Shown here one piece after another: positions 31,173 to 40,381 of a stretch of 64,000 nucleotides of DNA. This DNA is from Streptomyces sp. R21 (GTDB lineage: Bacteria; Actinomycetota; Actinomycetes; Streptomycetales; Streptomycetaceae), in assembly GCF_041051975.1 (NCBI RefSeq), contig NZ_CP163435.1, forward strand, positions 2,046,001-2,110,000. The letters run 5' to 3'. The position numbers and the translations under genes were made by a program. Positions within the stretch are counted from its first letter, which is position 1; each line of letters starts with the position of its first letter. The notes beneath the pieces were generated by a model that ran no database searches, was not told where the DNA came from, and worked only from the letters and a program-made list of their open reading frames with translations.

Positions 31173-32900
31173 TCAACTCCGGTCGAGCGCGTCCACGTTG
31201 GGCGCGCCGTTCGCGGTCGTGGCCGTCACCCGGATCGTGTTCGCGCCCGCCTTGAGCGGCACCGTGAGCGTCGAGGCCGCCCAGGTGTCCCAGCTCCCCG
31301 TGCCGTTGAAGGCGCGGTTCGCGGAGACGACGGTGCCGTTCACGGTGACGTCCATCGGGCGGCCCACGGTGGACCCGTTGGCGTACCTGATGGCCACCGA
31401 GGCGTTGCGGGCGGCGGCCGAGTCCACGGTCCACTCGACGTACGCGCCCGCCGCGTTGGCCGTGTTCACGAAGCCGGTGCCCGTGAAGCCGGGGTGGTCG
31501 GTGTCGACGGTCGAGCCGGACGTGATGCCCGCCTGCTCCGCCTGGTAGCGCACGGTCCTGGTGCCGAGCGGGGCCACCCTGATCAGCCGGGCCTCGCCCG
31601 GCCGCAGGGTGGCGCTGTAGGTGTCGGCGACCGTGCCCTTGTCGGCCCCCGACCAGAGGTCCGTGACCTGACCGGAGCCGGTGAAGCCGACCTGGGACCA
31701 GTCCACGGTGGCCGTCGAGGAGCCCGTCGTACCGGTGTTGAAGAGCGCCACCACGTAGTCGCCGCTGTCCTCGCGCTTGCTCCAGACCTGGTTGACGCCG
31801 CTGGAGACGATGCGCTTCGCCGCGTATCCGTCCTGGTCGACGGCGATCAGCCGGTCGTTGGTGAGCATCGCCGCGTCGACCGGGTCGAGCTGGGTCAGGT
31901 CGGTACCGAGCAGCAGGGGCGCGCCGGCCATCGACCAGAGGGTGAACTGCGAGCGCCGCTGGTCGGCGGTGAGTCCGGCCTGGTCGCCGTTGCCGATCTC
32001 CAGCGAGTCCAGGTCGTTCCAGCCGCCGGGTCCCGCGTACTGCTGCCAGTTGGCGGCCGACGTGAAGCGGGTCGTGACGTGCGACCAGTCGGTGAGCGGA
32101 TAGCCGCTGCCGTTGGGGCCCGACCCGCAGTAGCACTCGACGTCGCCCTGGGTGCGCCAACTGTTCGCCAGGGAACGCCAGGTGGGGGCGTCGGCGATGG
32201 CGAGGTTGTTGGAGAGGGCGTAGTTGATCGGGCGGCCCGTGGCCCGCAGCGCCTTGTCCCAGGCCCGTACGTCGGGGATGTCCTGGCTGCCGACGCCGTC
32301 GATCTTGAGGTAGTCGACGCCCCACGAAGCGAACTGCCTGGCCCAGGAGTTGACGAATTCCTGGGCGCCCGGCTTCGTGTAGTCGATGTAGTACATGTTC
32401 TTGCAGTTGTAGTTCTTCTCCAGGGTCGAGGTGTCCGCGATGTCCGCCGCGTGGTACGACGTGCCCTCGATCGGGGTGTTCTTCAGGACGGCGTTCTTGG
32501 CGATGCCCGGGGTGACGTAGAAGCCGAACTTCAGGCCCTTGGAGTGGACGTAGTCCGCCAACGCCTTGATTCCGGAGGGGAATTTGGCGGAGTCGACGGT
32601 CCAGCGGCCGTAGGAGTCGACGACGAAGCCGTTCGAGTCGCACTTCTGGTAGAAGTCGTCGAGGTTGACGTACACGAAGCCGTGCCGGTCGAGGCCGCTG
32701 GACACCAGGGCGTCCGCCTGCGCCTTGATCTTGTCCTCGGTCGGCCAGCGCCGCACGAAGCTCCAGCTGCTCCAGCCCATCGCGGGCCGGATGGACTGAC
32801 CGTTGCCGGACGCGGCGGCGGGCGGGGCGGTCAGCAGCGGGATGGCTCCGGCGATCAACACGCCCGCGAGGGCGAGGAGTACGGCTCTGAGGTGTCTCAT
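31173..32900 (-). CDS. Secreted alpha-galactosidase (GH27) with C-terminal CBM35
   Basis: This 575-aa secreted enzyme has a signal peptide (about 1-31), a GH27 catalytic barrel (PAMGWSSWSF, YVNLDDFYQ, nucleophile Asp in YLKIDGVGS, acid Asp in GGWNDLDSLEIGN), a C-terminal beta domain and a CBM35 module (about 445-575). It would release terminal alpha-galactose from side chains of plant polysaccharides. The ATG at 32900 or GTG at 32903 could start it; GGAGG is seven bases from the GTG. It overlaps the GH29-like stop (GTGATG). It is the last gene of the pqq/pectin unit. Confidence 0.88.
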   Translation of the reverse strand: MRHLRAVLLALAGVLIAGAIPLLTAPPAAASGNGQSIRPAMGWSSWSFVRRWPTEDKIKAQADALVSSGLDRHGFVYVNLDDFYQKCDSNGFVVDSYGRWTVDSAKFPSGIKALADYVHSKGLKFGFYVTPGIAKNAVLKNTPIEGTSYHAADIADTSTLEKNYNCKNMYYIDYTKPGAQEFVNSWARQFASWGVDYLKIDGVGSQDIPDVRAWDKALRATGRPINYALSNNLAIADAPTWRSLANSWRTQGDVECYCGSGPNGSGYPLTDWSHVTTRFTSAANWQQYAGPGGWNDLDSLEIGNGDQAGLTADQRRSQFTLWSMAGAPLLLGTDLTQLDPVDAAMLTNDRLIAVDQDGYAAKRIVSSGVNQVWSKREDSGDYVVALFNTGTTGSSTATVDWSQVGFTGSGQVTDLWSGADKGTVADTYSATLRPGEARLIRVAPLGTRTVRYQAEQAGITSGSTVDTDHPGFTGTGFVNTANAAGAYVEWTVDSAAARNASVAIRYANGSTVGRPMDVTVNGTVVSANRAFNGTGSWDTWAASTLTVPLKAGANTIRVTATTANGAPNVDALDRS

Positions 32901-34714
32901 CACGGCGCCACCTCCGGAGCCGGTGTCGCGTACGACGTGCCGATCCACGCCTCGTCGATCCGCAGCCGCTTGTAGCGGGTGGTGTCGGTGGACGCCGCCC
33001 AGGTCGAGTCGACTTCGAGACGTACGTAGCGGGCGTTCGCCGCGGTGATGTCGATGCCCTTCATGCCGCGGGCACTGGGGAGCTGACCGGTCTTGACCGC
33101 ACTCCCCCAGTTGGATCCGTCGTTGCTGAGGAACACCTTGTAGTCCTTGATACGGGCGGACTGCTCGGTGTCGGAGCGGGCGTAGGCGACCGAGTCCTCA
33201 CGCTGGTTGAGGCCGATGTACTGCACTCGCTTCGAGCCGCCGAGGTCGAAGGTGAGCGTGACCGGCAGCGTCTTGTTGCTGTCCCAGTAGCTGAGGTAGC
33301 TGCCGTCCGCGGCGGCCGACGCGCCATGCCCGCTTGCCGACGCGCTCGCACTCATCGTGTACGAGGAGGCGGGCAGGATTCCCTGGCGTCCGGCCGTGGT
33401 CACCTTGAAGACGGTGTCGTACGGGTCCCAGCCGCCCAGCCCGTTCAGAGTGAGGACGCCGCCGGACTGGGACCACGAAATGGCCGCCCCTGTACGCAAG
33501 TTGGCCACGGACGTGATCCGGTAGCCGTTGTCGCGGATGCGCAGGGTGCTGGTGGACGGCGGGGTCAGGACATGGACGTACTGCCGGTCGGCGTCGGTCT
33601 TGCTGATCGTGGTGACCCCGTGGGCGCCGTCGTTCCAGAAGCCGGGCTTGAGGCCGCCGTACATGTAGCCGCCGCCCTCGACTCCGTGCAGGGACTCCCA
33701 GATGGGGCCGAGGTAGGAGTTCGCGAAGTTGTTGAAGGACTCCTGGTTGGCCGGGAACTTCCCGTTGACCTGGGCGGTTTCGGCCATCAGCGCCTTCACG
33801 GACGAGCCCGCGTTGGTGACGAGCCGGCCGAGGGTGAGCATGCGGTCGACGCTCGGGTTCGAGCCGTCGTACCACCAGGCGCCAGTGGACGGCAGTTTGA
33901 AGTCGGCCTCGGTGAGCCGGGGCCCGGCCGTGTAGACCGCTTGGGGGTAGTCGTACGACGGGGTCATTCCCGTCTTCTGCTCATTGCTGATCATGTCCAT
34001 GATCGGCGTGTCTTCGTTGTTGTTGCTGATCGTGTAGTTGGGTCGCTTCTGGTAGATCTGCGCGTAGAGGTCGTGGCTCTCCCAGTACGCGTTGTCGTTG
34101 TCGATCCAGAAGCCGCCGAGCGTCGGATAGCGGTCCATCACCTCGAAGAAGTTGTCGTACGAGAACCGGCCGAAGCCGTCGCGGGTGGTGAGGTCGACGT
34201 TCGTGCCCTCGTAGGCGGAGTACGCGGCGGAGTCCAGCCACTCGTGGCCGCCCTCGGCGTGCCACTGGGGGTCGTCGGTCATGTAGAGGATGACCTTCAG
34301 ACCCTTGGCGGAGGCCGCGGTGATGAGTTCGCCGAGGAAGTCGCGCTTGGTCGCGCAACTGCCGGGGATCGCTGAGGGCCAGGGGCGGGCGTAGCCGAGG
34401 CGGCTGTGGAAGGTGGCGAGAACGAGGTACTGGACGTGCAGTTTCTGGGCCTCCTGCACCCAGTAGTCGGGGGTCCAGCCGCCGTTGGTGACGTCGTTCT
34501 CCCAGGCGGAGCAGCTGGTGTGCTGGGGTGCGGTGCGCTCTCCCCAGTGCAGGAAGAGGCCGCCGGTCGAGGCGCGCAGGAAGTCCTGGCGCGGGTTCTG
34601 CAGGTCCGCGTGTGCGGGCGAGGGAAGCAGCAGCGCGCCGAGGAGGAGCGCCACCACCGCGATCAGGCGGGCGGTCGGTCGTCTGCCGGACAGTCGTCTG
34701 CCGGTTCTGGTCAT
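32900..34714 (-). CDS. Secreted GH29-like alpha-L-fucosidase-type enzyme with discoidin (CBM32-like) domain
   Basis: This 604-aa secreted protein has a signal peptide (about 1-36), a GH29-like barrel (GLFLHWGERTAP, the LVLATFHSRLGYARPW segment, GGFWIDNDNAYW with the presumptive catalytic Asp near 195), a beta region and an F5/8 type C domain (about 455-600). GH29 enzymes release alpha-L-fucose; divergence here is enough that another deoxy-sugar is possible. The upstream open extension is ignored: the ATG at 34714 has GGAGG seven bases away and overlaps the GH28 stop. Confidence 0.75.
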   Translation of the reverse strand: MTRTGRRLSGRRPTARLIAVVALLLGALLLPSPAHADLQNPRQDFLRASTGGLFLHWGERTAPQHTSCSAWENDVTNGGWTPDYWVQEAQKLHVQYLVLATFHSRLGYARPWPSAIPGSCATKRDFLGELITAASAKGLKVILYMTDDPQWHAEGGHEWLDSAAYSAYEGTNVDLTTRDGFGRFSYDNFFEVMDRYPTLGGFWIDNDNAYWESHDLYAQIYQKRPNYTISNNNEDTPIMDMISNEQKTGMTPSYDYPQAVYTAGPRLTEADFKLPSTGAWWYDGSNPSVDRMLTLGRLVTNAGSSVKALMAETAQVNGKFPANQESFNNFANSYLGPIWESLHGVEGGGYMYGGLKPGFWNDGAHGVTTISKTDADRQYVHVLTPPSTSTLRIRDNGYRITSVANLRTGAAISWSQSGGVLTLNGLGGWDPYDTVFKVTTAGRQGILPASSYTMSASASASGHGASAAADGSYLSYWDSNKTLPVTLTFDLGGSKRVQYIGLNQREDSVAYARSDTEQSARIKDYKVFLSNDGSNWGSAVKTGQLPSARGMKGIDITAANARYVRLEVDSTWAASTDTTRYKRLRIDEAWIGTSYATPAPEVAP

Positions 34715-36633
34715 GCCGGCACCTCCAGATAGTCGAGGTTGGGGCAGCCGTTCGCGGAGGTCGCCGTCGCGCGTACGGTGTTCGCGCCGGCCGTGAGCGG
34801 GACGGCGACGCCGATCGTGCGCCAGGTCGTCCAGTCGGGCGTCGGCGGGAAGGAGACGCCGGATGCCACGACCTGGCCATTGACCGTGATGTCCATCGGC
34901 CGGTCCGCGGTGGTGCCGTTGGCGTAGGCGATCGCGACGGTCTTCGTTCCCGCGCTCGCCGCGTTCACGTTCCACTCCACGTATGCGCCGGCCGCGTTGG
35001 CGGTGTTCACGAAGCCGGTGCCGGAGTAGCCCGCGTGGTCGGTGTCGACGGTGCTGCCCGTCGAGTACATGGCGCTCTCGGCCTCGTACCGCGTACCGGG
35101 CGGCGGTGTGGTGCCGCAGTCCTGGCTCGACCCCGACGCGGACAGCCGCAGGGCTCCGCCGGTCGTGTTGTGGCTGTCGGCGACGCAGTAGCCCGACACG
35201 GTCTGGAAGCCGATGTCGAAGGGGCTCGCGCTGCCCTTCTGCGCGGTGAACCGGGTGAACTTCACCGAGCTGCCCGCGCCCGCGATGACCGCCGGGCGGC
35301 CGTCGTTCGCCGCGAACCGCACCGAGCTGTCGGTGAAGGTGACGTGGTCGGCGTTGTGCAGGTACCAGCCGTACGCGGGCCGGGTGCCGATGCTGTTCGG
35401 GTTGTAGTTGGTGGGGTCGTTGCTCGGCACGGCGGTGGACATGGTGCCGTTGCCGCCGGGGACGGTGAGGTTGACGTTGGTGAAGGTGACGCCACTGATG
35501 TGGTTCGGGCTCGACTCGCCCCACAGGGTCGGGCTGAAGGAGGGGCTGGAGCCGGTGGCGGTGATGTCGTCGTAGGTGACGTTGCTGATGGAGCCGACGC
35601 CCGGGTTGTTGCCGCAGCGTTTGCGGGTGCCGATCTTCTGCATGATCGGCGAGTGGACGTCTTTCATCGTGATGTCGCGGTAGTGGACGTCGGAGATCTT
35701 GGCGCCGTCCATGGAGACCATGCCCAGCCCCGACTTGTCGGAGCCCTCGATCCTGATGTGCTCGAACCGGTAGTCCGTGAAGTCGCCGCAGGTCTCCGAG
35801 CCGAACATGAGCGCGTTGCAGCACACCGCCGAGAGGTACGAGTCACTCACCCGGCCGGGGCCGTTGGGCAGTTTGGCGCCCAGCGCGTAGTCGCTCTTGA
35901 AGACCAGTGCGTCGTCGTTGGCCTTGATGTTCGCGTTGGTGACGGTGACGTTGGTCGTGCTGATGATGTTCCAGCCGTCGCGGTCGGATGCGGTGTCGAT
36001 GCTCAGGTGGTCCGAAGTGACGTTCGAACAGCCGTTGATGAGGGCCGCGAAGTGGCCGCCACGGCGCAGGGTCAGGCCGTCGCCGATGCGCAGGCCGTTG
36101 CAGCGGGTCAGCGAGATGATCTTGTCGGCCTCGCCGGAGGACGGGTTCCCGGTGATCAGGTTGCCCTGGCCGTCGATGACGCCGCCGCCCACGAAGGCGA
36201 TGTTGGTCAGCCGGTCGCCGTAGATCATCGCGTTGTGGAAGTGGCTGTGCCCGTAGTCCTGGTACTGGTCGTAGGGGTTGGACTCGGGCGGGTCGTACGT
36301 GTCCGCGCTTGACCCCTGGAGCGTGGCGCCCGTGTCGACCTGGAGCGTCACGTTGCTCTTCATGTGCAGCGTGTTCTTGGACTTGTACGTCCCGGGTGAG
36401 GGGAGTTGGACGGTGCCGCCGCCGGCCGCGTTCGCTGCGTCGACCGCCTTCTGGACGGCGGGGGTGTCATTGGTGGAACCGTCGCCCTTGGCGCCGTAGT
36501 CGCGCACGTCGAAGACGGCCGCCACGCCCGCGGGGGTCTGGGTACGGGCGACGGCCGGGGGCTGGGACAGGCCCAGAACGACGAGGAATCCGAGAAGGGT
36601 CAGGGAGAGTGCTCTGCGTGCCGTGCGTCTCAT
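34711..36633 (-). CDS. Secreted GH28 polygalacturonase-like enzyme with C-terminal CBM35
   Basis: This 640-aa secreted beta-helix enzyme has a signal peptide (about 1-30), the pectate-lyase-like start FDVRDYGAKGDGSTNDTPAVQKAV, parallel beta-helix repeats, and GH28-type catalytic motifs (TASDRDGWNI, KANDDALVFKSDYALG). A CBM35 module fills about 515-640 after a TTPPPG linker. It probably hydrolyses galacturonan or rhamnogalacturonan. The gene lies 12 bp after the lyase-like gene and overlaps the GH29-like start by ATGA. Confidence 0.85.
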   Translation of the reverse strand: MRRTARRALSLTLLGFLVVLGLSQPPAVARTQTPAGVAAVFDVRDYGAKGDGSTNDTPAVQKAVDAANAAGGGTVQLPSPGTYKSKNTLHMKSNVTLQVDTGATLQGSSADTYDPPESNPYDQYQDYGHSHFHNAMIYGDRLTNIAFVGGGVIDGQGNLITGNPSSGEADKIISLTRCNGLRIGDGLTLRRGGHFAALINGCSNVTSDHLSIDTASDRDGWNIISTTNVTVTNANIKANDDALVFKSDYALGAKLPNGPGRVSDSYLSAVCCNALMFGSETCGDFTDYRFEHIRIEGSDKSGLGMVSMDGAKISDVHYRDITMKDVHSPIMQKIGTRKRCGNNPGVGSISNVTYDDITATGSSPSFSPTLWGESSPNHISGVTFTNVNLTVPGGNGTMSTAVPSNDPTNYNPNSIGTRPAYGWYLHNADHVTFTDSSVRFAANDGRPAVIAGAGSSVKFTRFTAQKGSASPFDIGFQTVSGYCVADSHNTTGGALRLSASGSSQDCGTTPPPGTRYEAESAMYSTGSTVDTDHAGYSGTGFVNTANAAGAYVEWNVNAASAGTKTVAIAYANGTTADRPMDITVNGQVVASGVSFPPTPDWTTWRTIGVAVPLTAGANTVRATATSANGCPNLDYLEVPA

Positions 36634-36645
36634 GTCGGCCTCGTC

Positions 36646-37467
36646 TCACACCAGTTGGTAGCCACGGAGGTTGGTGAGGAGCAGATAGCAGTTCTGCAGG
36701 GAGCCCGAGGTGTCGCCGAGGGAGCGGTAGATGCCCCACTTGGGCCGCACCCGGTCGTCGAGGAAGGTGTCCACGCCGGACTTCGACTTGTCGATCACGG
36801 TCGTGCCGCCGCTCTTGAGGATCCAGCGCACGGAACCCGACGTGCCGTCGCCGACCTTGATCTGGAAGTCGACGTCGGTCCATTTGTCGTGCAGCGGGTC
36901 CAGACTGGTGCGGCCGATCAGGGTGTCGGTGAGGGCGAGCTTCAACTCGATGGTCTGGGCGCCGTTCACGCGGCGCAGCGACTGGACGACGATCGGCGAA
37001 CTGCCGGTGCCCGGCTGCTTCATCTGCATGATGTGGGTGAAACTGGTGGTCGCCTTGAGCGAGCTGGGGATGTACATCGAGTACGTCACCCGCCAGGTCT
37101 GGCCCGGCAGCCACTTCAGGTAGTTAGAGCTGCTCGTGCGCAGGCCGGTGACCTCCTGGCGTTGCCGGTCGGTCATGGTGTCGCGGTCCACCGTGTGCAT
37201 GTTGAACCGCCAGTTGTCGCCCTCGGGGTAGATGTGCGGATGCCCGGCGGGGTGCGAGTCGGCGCGGTCGTCCTCGATCGTCTCGAAGGCGCCGAGCCCG
37301 TTGCCGCTCGCGGTCGGCGACCACTTCAGCTGCCAGCTCGCCGCGCTCGCGGGGCTCTGCAGCCCGGCGGCGACAGCGGCTGAGCCGAGGGCGGCTCCGA
37401 TCACCTTCCGGCGGGAGGGCTTTCCGTTCGGCCCGTGGATGTCGTACGGCTCGTGCGGTGCGGCCAT
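36646..37467 (-). CDS. Tat-exported concanavalin-fold polysaccharide lyase-like protein
   Basis: This 273-aa exported protein has a Tat leader (SRRKVIGAALGSAAVAAG; about 18-44). The mature part, about 230 residues, looks like a beta-jellyroll polysaccharide lyase: HPHIYPEGDNWRF, TYSMYIPSSLKATTSFTHIMQMKQ, KWGIYRSLGD near the end. The exact lyase family is uncertain, so the substrate is not assigned, but it sits between GH105 and GH28 in a pectin-related gene row. It starts 6 bp after the GH105 stop. Unlike its neighbours it has no CBM35. Confidence 0.6.
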   Translation of the reverse strand: MAAPHEPYDIHGPNGKPSRRKVIGAALGSAAVAAGLQSPASAASWQLKWSPTASGNGLGAFETIEDDRADSHPAGHPHIYPEGDNWRFNMHTVDRDTMTDRQRQEVTGLRTSSSNYLKWLPGQTWRVTYSMYIPSSLKATTSFTHIMQMKQPGTGSSPIVVQSLRRVNGAQTIELKLALTDTLIGRTSLDPLHDKWTDVDFQIKVGDGTSGSVRWILKSGGTTVIDKSKSGVDTFLDDRVRPKWGIYRSLGDTSGSLQNCYLLLTNLRGYQLV

Positions 37468-37473
37468 CTTCCT

Positions 37474-39027
37474 TCACCTCGACCGGAGTTGTTCGTTCAT
37501 GATCAGGAAGGCGCCGAGACCGTGGAAGTCGTTGGTCGCCCGGGTGCGGCCCACGTAGTAGGCGTAGTCGCCGACGTTGGTGCCGATGGAGATGTCGGTG
37601 AGGTTGGTCCGGCCGTCGGAACCGAGGGAGACCTTGGCGAGGACGCCCTGGTAGCCGCGCTGGGCGACGGTCGCGTAGTGCGCGTCCAGGTAGCCCTTCT
37701 GGGCCCCGCGCGAGAGGGCGTACGTGAACATGCTGGAGCACGACGTCTCGGTCCAGTTGTCGCTGCGGTCGCCCTTGTCCATGACCTGGAACCAGCGTCC
37801 GGTGGTCGGATCCTGGTAGTGCTCCAGGCCCGCGGCCAGCTTCTGGAGGATGGTCAGCAGGGCGGCCCGGCGCGGGTGCGAACTCGGGATCGCGTCAAGG
37901 ACGTTGACGATCGCCATGGAGTACCAGCCGACGGCCCGGCACCAGTGCTCGGGGGCCAGGCCCGTGCCGGCATCGGACCAGCTCGCGGTCCGCGACTCGT
38001 CGTAGGCGTGCTTCAACAGGCCGCCCGTCACCTGGAGATGACTGCCGTAGACGTAGAGCTGCTTGGCGGCCTCGTTGTTCGTGTACGCCGAGTCATTGAA
38101 CTCCTTGCCGTACTCGACGAGGAACGGGTTCACCATGTAGACGCCGTCCGCCCAGAGTTGATGGGCGCGGCTGTCGGAGTCGGCGTGCCAGAAGCCGCCG
38201 TCCGAGGTGCGCGGGTAGGTGTCGAGGCGGTCGCGGATCTTCTTGGCGGCGATGCGGTAGCGGTCCTGTCCGGTCTCGTGGTGCAGGATCGTCAGCAGCC
38301 GTCCGGCCTGCATGCTGTCCAGGTTGTTGAAGCTCTGGCCGATCGATCCGTCGCTCGCCACGAAGCGGTCGACATAGCTCTTGATGTACGAGAGATAGCG
38401 CGGCTCATGGGTGCGCTGGTATGTGAGGTACTGGCCGTAGAGATACAGGCCGACCGGGTACGACCAGCCGCCGATCGTGGTCGGTGAGTAGCGCGCCATC
38501 GTCGACTCGACCATCGACACCGACCAGTCCTCGGTGGCCGCAGGCTGCCCCACGGTGAGCGAGTCGAGGTTGGGTCCGCCGTTGGTGGTGACGGCGGTGG
38601 CCCGGACGGTGTTGGCGCCCTGCCGGAGCGCGGCATCGACGGTTCGCGTCTGCCAGCCGGTCCAGGAGCCGTTGCCCGCGAAGGAGAGGTGTTCTCCGAC
38701 CGGGACGCCGTTGACGGTGATGTCCATCGGGCGGTCGGTGGTGGTGCCGTTGGCGAACCGGAGGGCCAGGGGCTGGGTGCCCTGCTGGTCCGCGGTGACC
38801 GTGAACTCGACGTAGCTGCCGGGGGTGTTGTCGTAGTCGACGAAGCCGGTGCCGGTGAAGCCGGGGTGGTCCGCGGCGACCGTGCCGTGGCTGATCGTGG
38901 CGTTCTCGGCCTCGTACGAGGCGGTGGCGAGGTGAGGGGTGACCGCAGCAGTGGCGGCCGTGGGGACGGCGGTCAGGCTGCCGGCGGCGAGCGCGCCCGC
39001 CGTCAGCAGGACACGTAGACGTCTCAT
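37474..39027 (-). CDS. Secreted GH105 unsaturated uronyl hydrolase with N-terminal CBM35
   Basis: This 517-aa protein has a signal peptide (about 1-28), a CBM35 module (about 36-160) and a GH105 (alpha/alpha)6 domain (SFNNLDSMQAGR, LWADGVYMVNPFLVEYGKEF, EHWCRAVGWYSMAIVNVLD). GH105 enzymes remove the unsaturated uronic acid left by pectin or rhamnogalacturonan lyases. Secretion is notable because well-studied GH105 enzymes (YteR, YesR) act inside the cell. The ATG at 39027 has GGAGGA upstream and overlaps the pqqE stop (ATGA), so it is translationally coupled to PQQ biosynthesis. Confidence 0.87.
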   Translation of the reverse strand: MRRLRVLLTAGALAAGSLTAVPTAATAAVTPHLATASYEAENATISHGTVAADHPGFTGTGFVDYDNTPGSYVEFTVTADQQGTQPLALRFANGTTTDRPMDITVNGVPVGEHLSFAGNGSWTGWQTRTVDAALRQGANTVRATAVTTNGGPNLDSLTVGQPAATEDWSVSMVESTMARYSPTTIGGWSYPVGLYLYGQYLTYQRTHEPRYLSYIKSYVDRFVASDGSIGQSFNNLDSMQAGRLLTILHHETGQDRYRIAAKKIRDRLDTYPRTSDGGFWHADSDSRAHQLWADGVYMVNPFLVEYGKEFNDSAYTNNEAAKQLYVYGSHLQVTGGLLKHAYDESRTASWSDAGTGLAPEHWCRAVGWYSMAIVNVLDAIPSSHPRRAALLTILQKLAAGLEHYQDPTTGRWFQVMDKGDRSDNWTETSCSSMFTYALSRGAQKGYLDAHYATVAQRGYQGVLAKVSLGSDGRTNLTDISIGTNVGDYAYYVGRTRATNDFHGLGAFLIMNEQLRSR

Positions 39028-40130
39028 GTTTCTCCTCCGCGGTATTCGCGATAGGCGTAGGCAGGGGCGGGGCCGGGAGTGCTGGCCGGCGTGCCGGGCG
39101 CATCCACGAGCGCTCGGACCAGCGGGTGGTCGGGGGCGTGGCGGCAGGCCGGGTCGGGGCGGGTCGCGTCGCCGGTGAGCGCGTGCGCCTGGCAGCGGCA
39201 GCCGCCGAAGTCGGTGGTGCGCAGGGCGCAGGTGCGGCAGGGGTCGTGCATCCAGGCCTCGCCGCGGTAGGCGTTGAAGGCGCCCGAGGTGTGCCAGATC
39301 CAGGCCAGCGGGTGATCGCGTACGTTCGGTGCGTCGAGGCCGGGCAGGGAGGCCGCGGCCGGGCACGGCAGGACCGTGCCGTCCGGGGCGACCGTGAGAG
39401 AGACTGCGCCCCAGCCGCCCATGCACGGTTTCGCGGTGCCGTCGAGGTAGTCGGGGGCGACCCAGACCAACTCCAGCTCTCCGGCGAGGCGTTCACGCCA
39501 CCGGGCGAGTGAGGAGCGGGCCCGTTCGGTCTGGTCGCGGGTCGGGAGCAGGGCGGCGCGGTTGCGCAGCGCCCAGCCGTAGAACTGGGTGTTGGCGAGC
39601 TCGATGCGGTCGGCGCCCCAGGCGAGGGCGAGGACGATCAGGTCGTCGAGCGCGTCGATGTTGGCGCGGTGCAGCACGGCGTTCAGCCCGAGCGGGAGCC
39701 CCGCCTCGCGCACCAGCCGGGCGGCGCGCTCCTTCGCCCGGAACGAGCGGGCGCCCGCGATGAGTTCGGCGGCCGCCGGGTCGGCGTGCTGCACGGAGAG
39801 CTGGACGCTGCGCAGTCCTGCGTCGACGAGGCCGCCCAGCCGCCGTTCGTGCAGGCCGACGCCGCTGGTGACCAGCTGGGTGTAGAGGCCGGCCGAGTCG
39901 GCGGCCGTGACGATGTCGGCGAGGTCACGTCTGAGAAGCGGCTCGCCGCCGGAGACATGGGTCTGCACGACGCCCAGGTCAGCGGCCTGACGGAGAACGT
40001 CGACCCATTGTTCAGTGTTCAACTCTTCTGACCGACCGACCAGTTCGACGGGGTTGGAGCAGTACGCGCAGCGCAGCGGACAGCCGTGGGTGAGTTCGGC
40101 GAGCAGTGCCCAGGGAGGATCGACGTTCAC
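39024..40130 (-). CDS. pqqE: PqqE, radical SAM enzyme of PQQ biosynthesis
   Basis: PqqE links the conserved Glu and Tyr side chains of the PqqA peptide, the first step to pyrroloquinoline quinone. The 368-aa protein has the radical SAM cluster motif CPLRCAYC (C17, C21, C24), HVSGGEPLLRRDL, and a SPASM-like C-terminal Cys set (DPCRTCAL, GGCRCQ, DPACRH) for auxiliary clusters. It uses a GTG start at 40130 that overlaps the pqqD stop. Its own stop overlaps the GH105 start. Confidence 0.95.
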   Translation of the reverse strand: MNVDPPWALLAELTHGCPLRCAYCSNPVELVGRSEELNTEQWVDVLRQAADLGVVQTHVSGGEPLLRRDLADIVTAADSAGLYTQLVTSGVGLHERRLGGLVDAGLRSVQLSVQHADPAAAELIAGARSFRAKERAARLVREAGLPLGLNAVLHRANIDALDDLIVLALAWGADRIELANTQFYGWALRNRAALLPTRDQTERARSSLARWRERLAGELELVWVAPDYLDGTAKPCMGGWGAVSLTVAPDGTVLPCPAAASLPGLDAPNVRDHPLAWIWHTSGAFNAYRGEAWMHDPCRTCALRTTDFGGCRCQAHALTGDATRPDPACRHAPDHPLVRALVDAPGTPASTPGPAPAYAYREYRGGET

Positions 40131-40381
40131 CGGAGCCAGCCCTCCTTTCGCAACGCCGTGAGAAACGCGGGGACTTCGCGGGCGACCGGAGCCCCGGGGA
40201 ATCGTTCACCCAGCTCCGTGACGATCTCGGGCACCTCGTGACGGCCGTCGCAGAGCCGGAGCACACTGCCCGCGTTGCCCCGCAGGACGACGACCCGCTC
40301 GGGCAGAAGCAGCAAGTCGGCGCCACGGACCCGGTCGTGACGGAGCATCACGGATCGGGCGAGGGCAGGCCGCCAGGTCAT
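40127..40381 (-). CDS. pqqD: PqqD, PqqA-binding chaperone
   Basis: This 84-aa protein presents the PqqA peptide to PqqE (an RRE-type peptide-binding fold). Family features are LARSVMLRHDRVRGADLLLLPERVVVL near the start and LRLCDGRHEVPEIVTELG in the middle. The start is the ATG at 40381, which overlaps the pqqC stop (ATGA); the frame is open further upstream, but that part belongs to the pqqC region. The gene order C-D-E is the usual one. Confidence 0.92.
   Translation of the reverse strand: MTWRPALARSVMLRHDRVRGADLLLLPERVVVLRGNAGSVLRLCDGRHEVPEIVTELGERFPGAPVAREVPAFLTALRKEGWLR

Noticed and set aside
28091-31255. 1054-codon open frame on the plus strand
   Set aside because: Antisense to GH8 and GH18, which have complete catalytic motifs and signal peptides; the long frame is a high-GC shadow.
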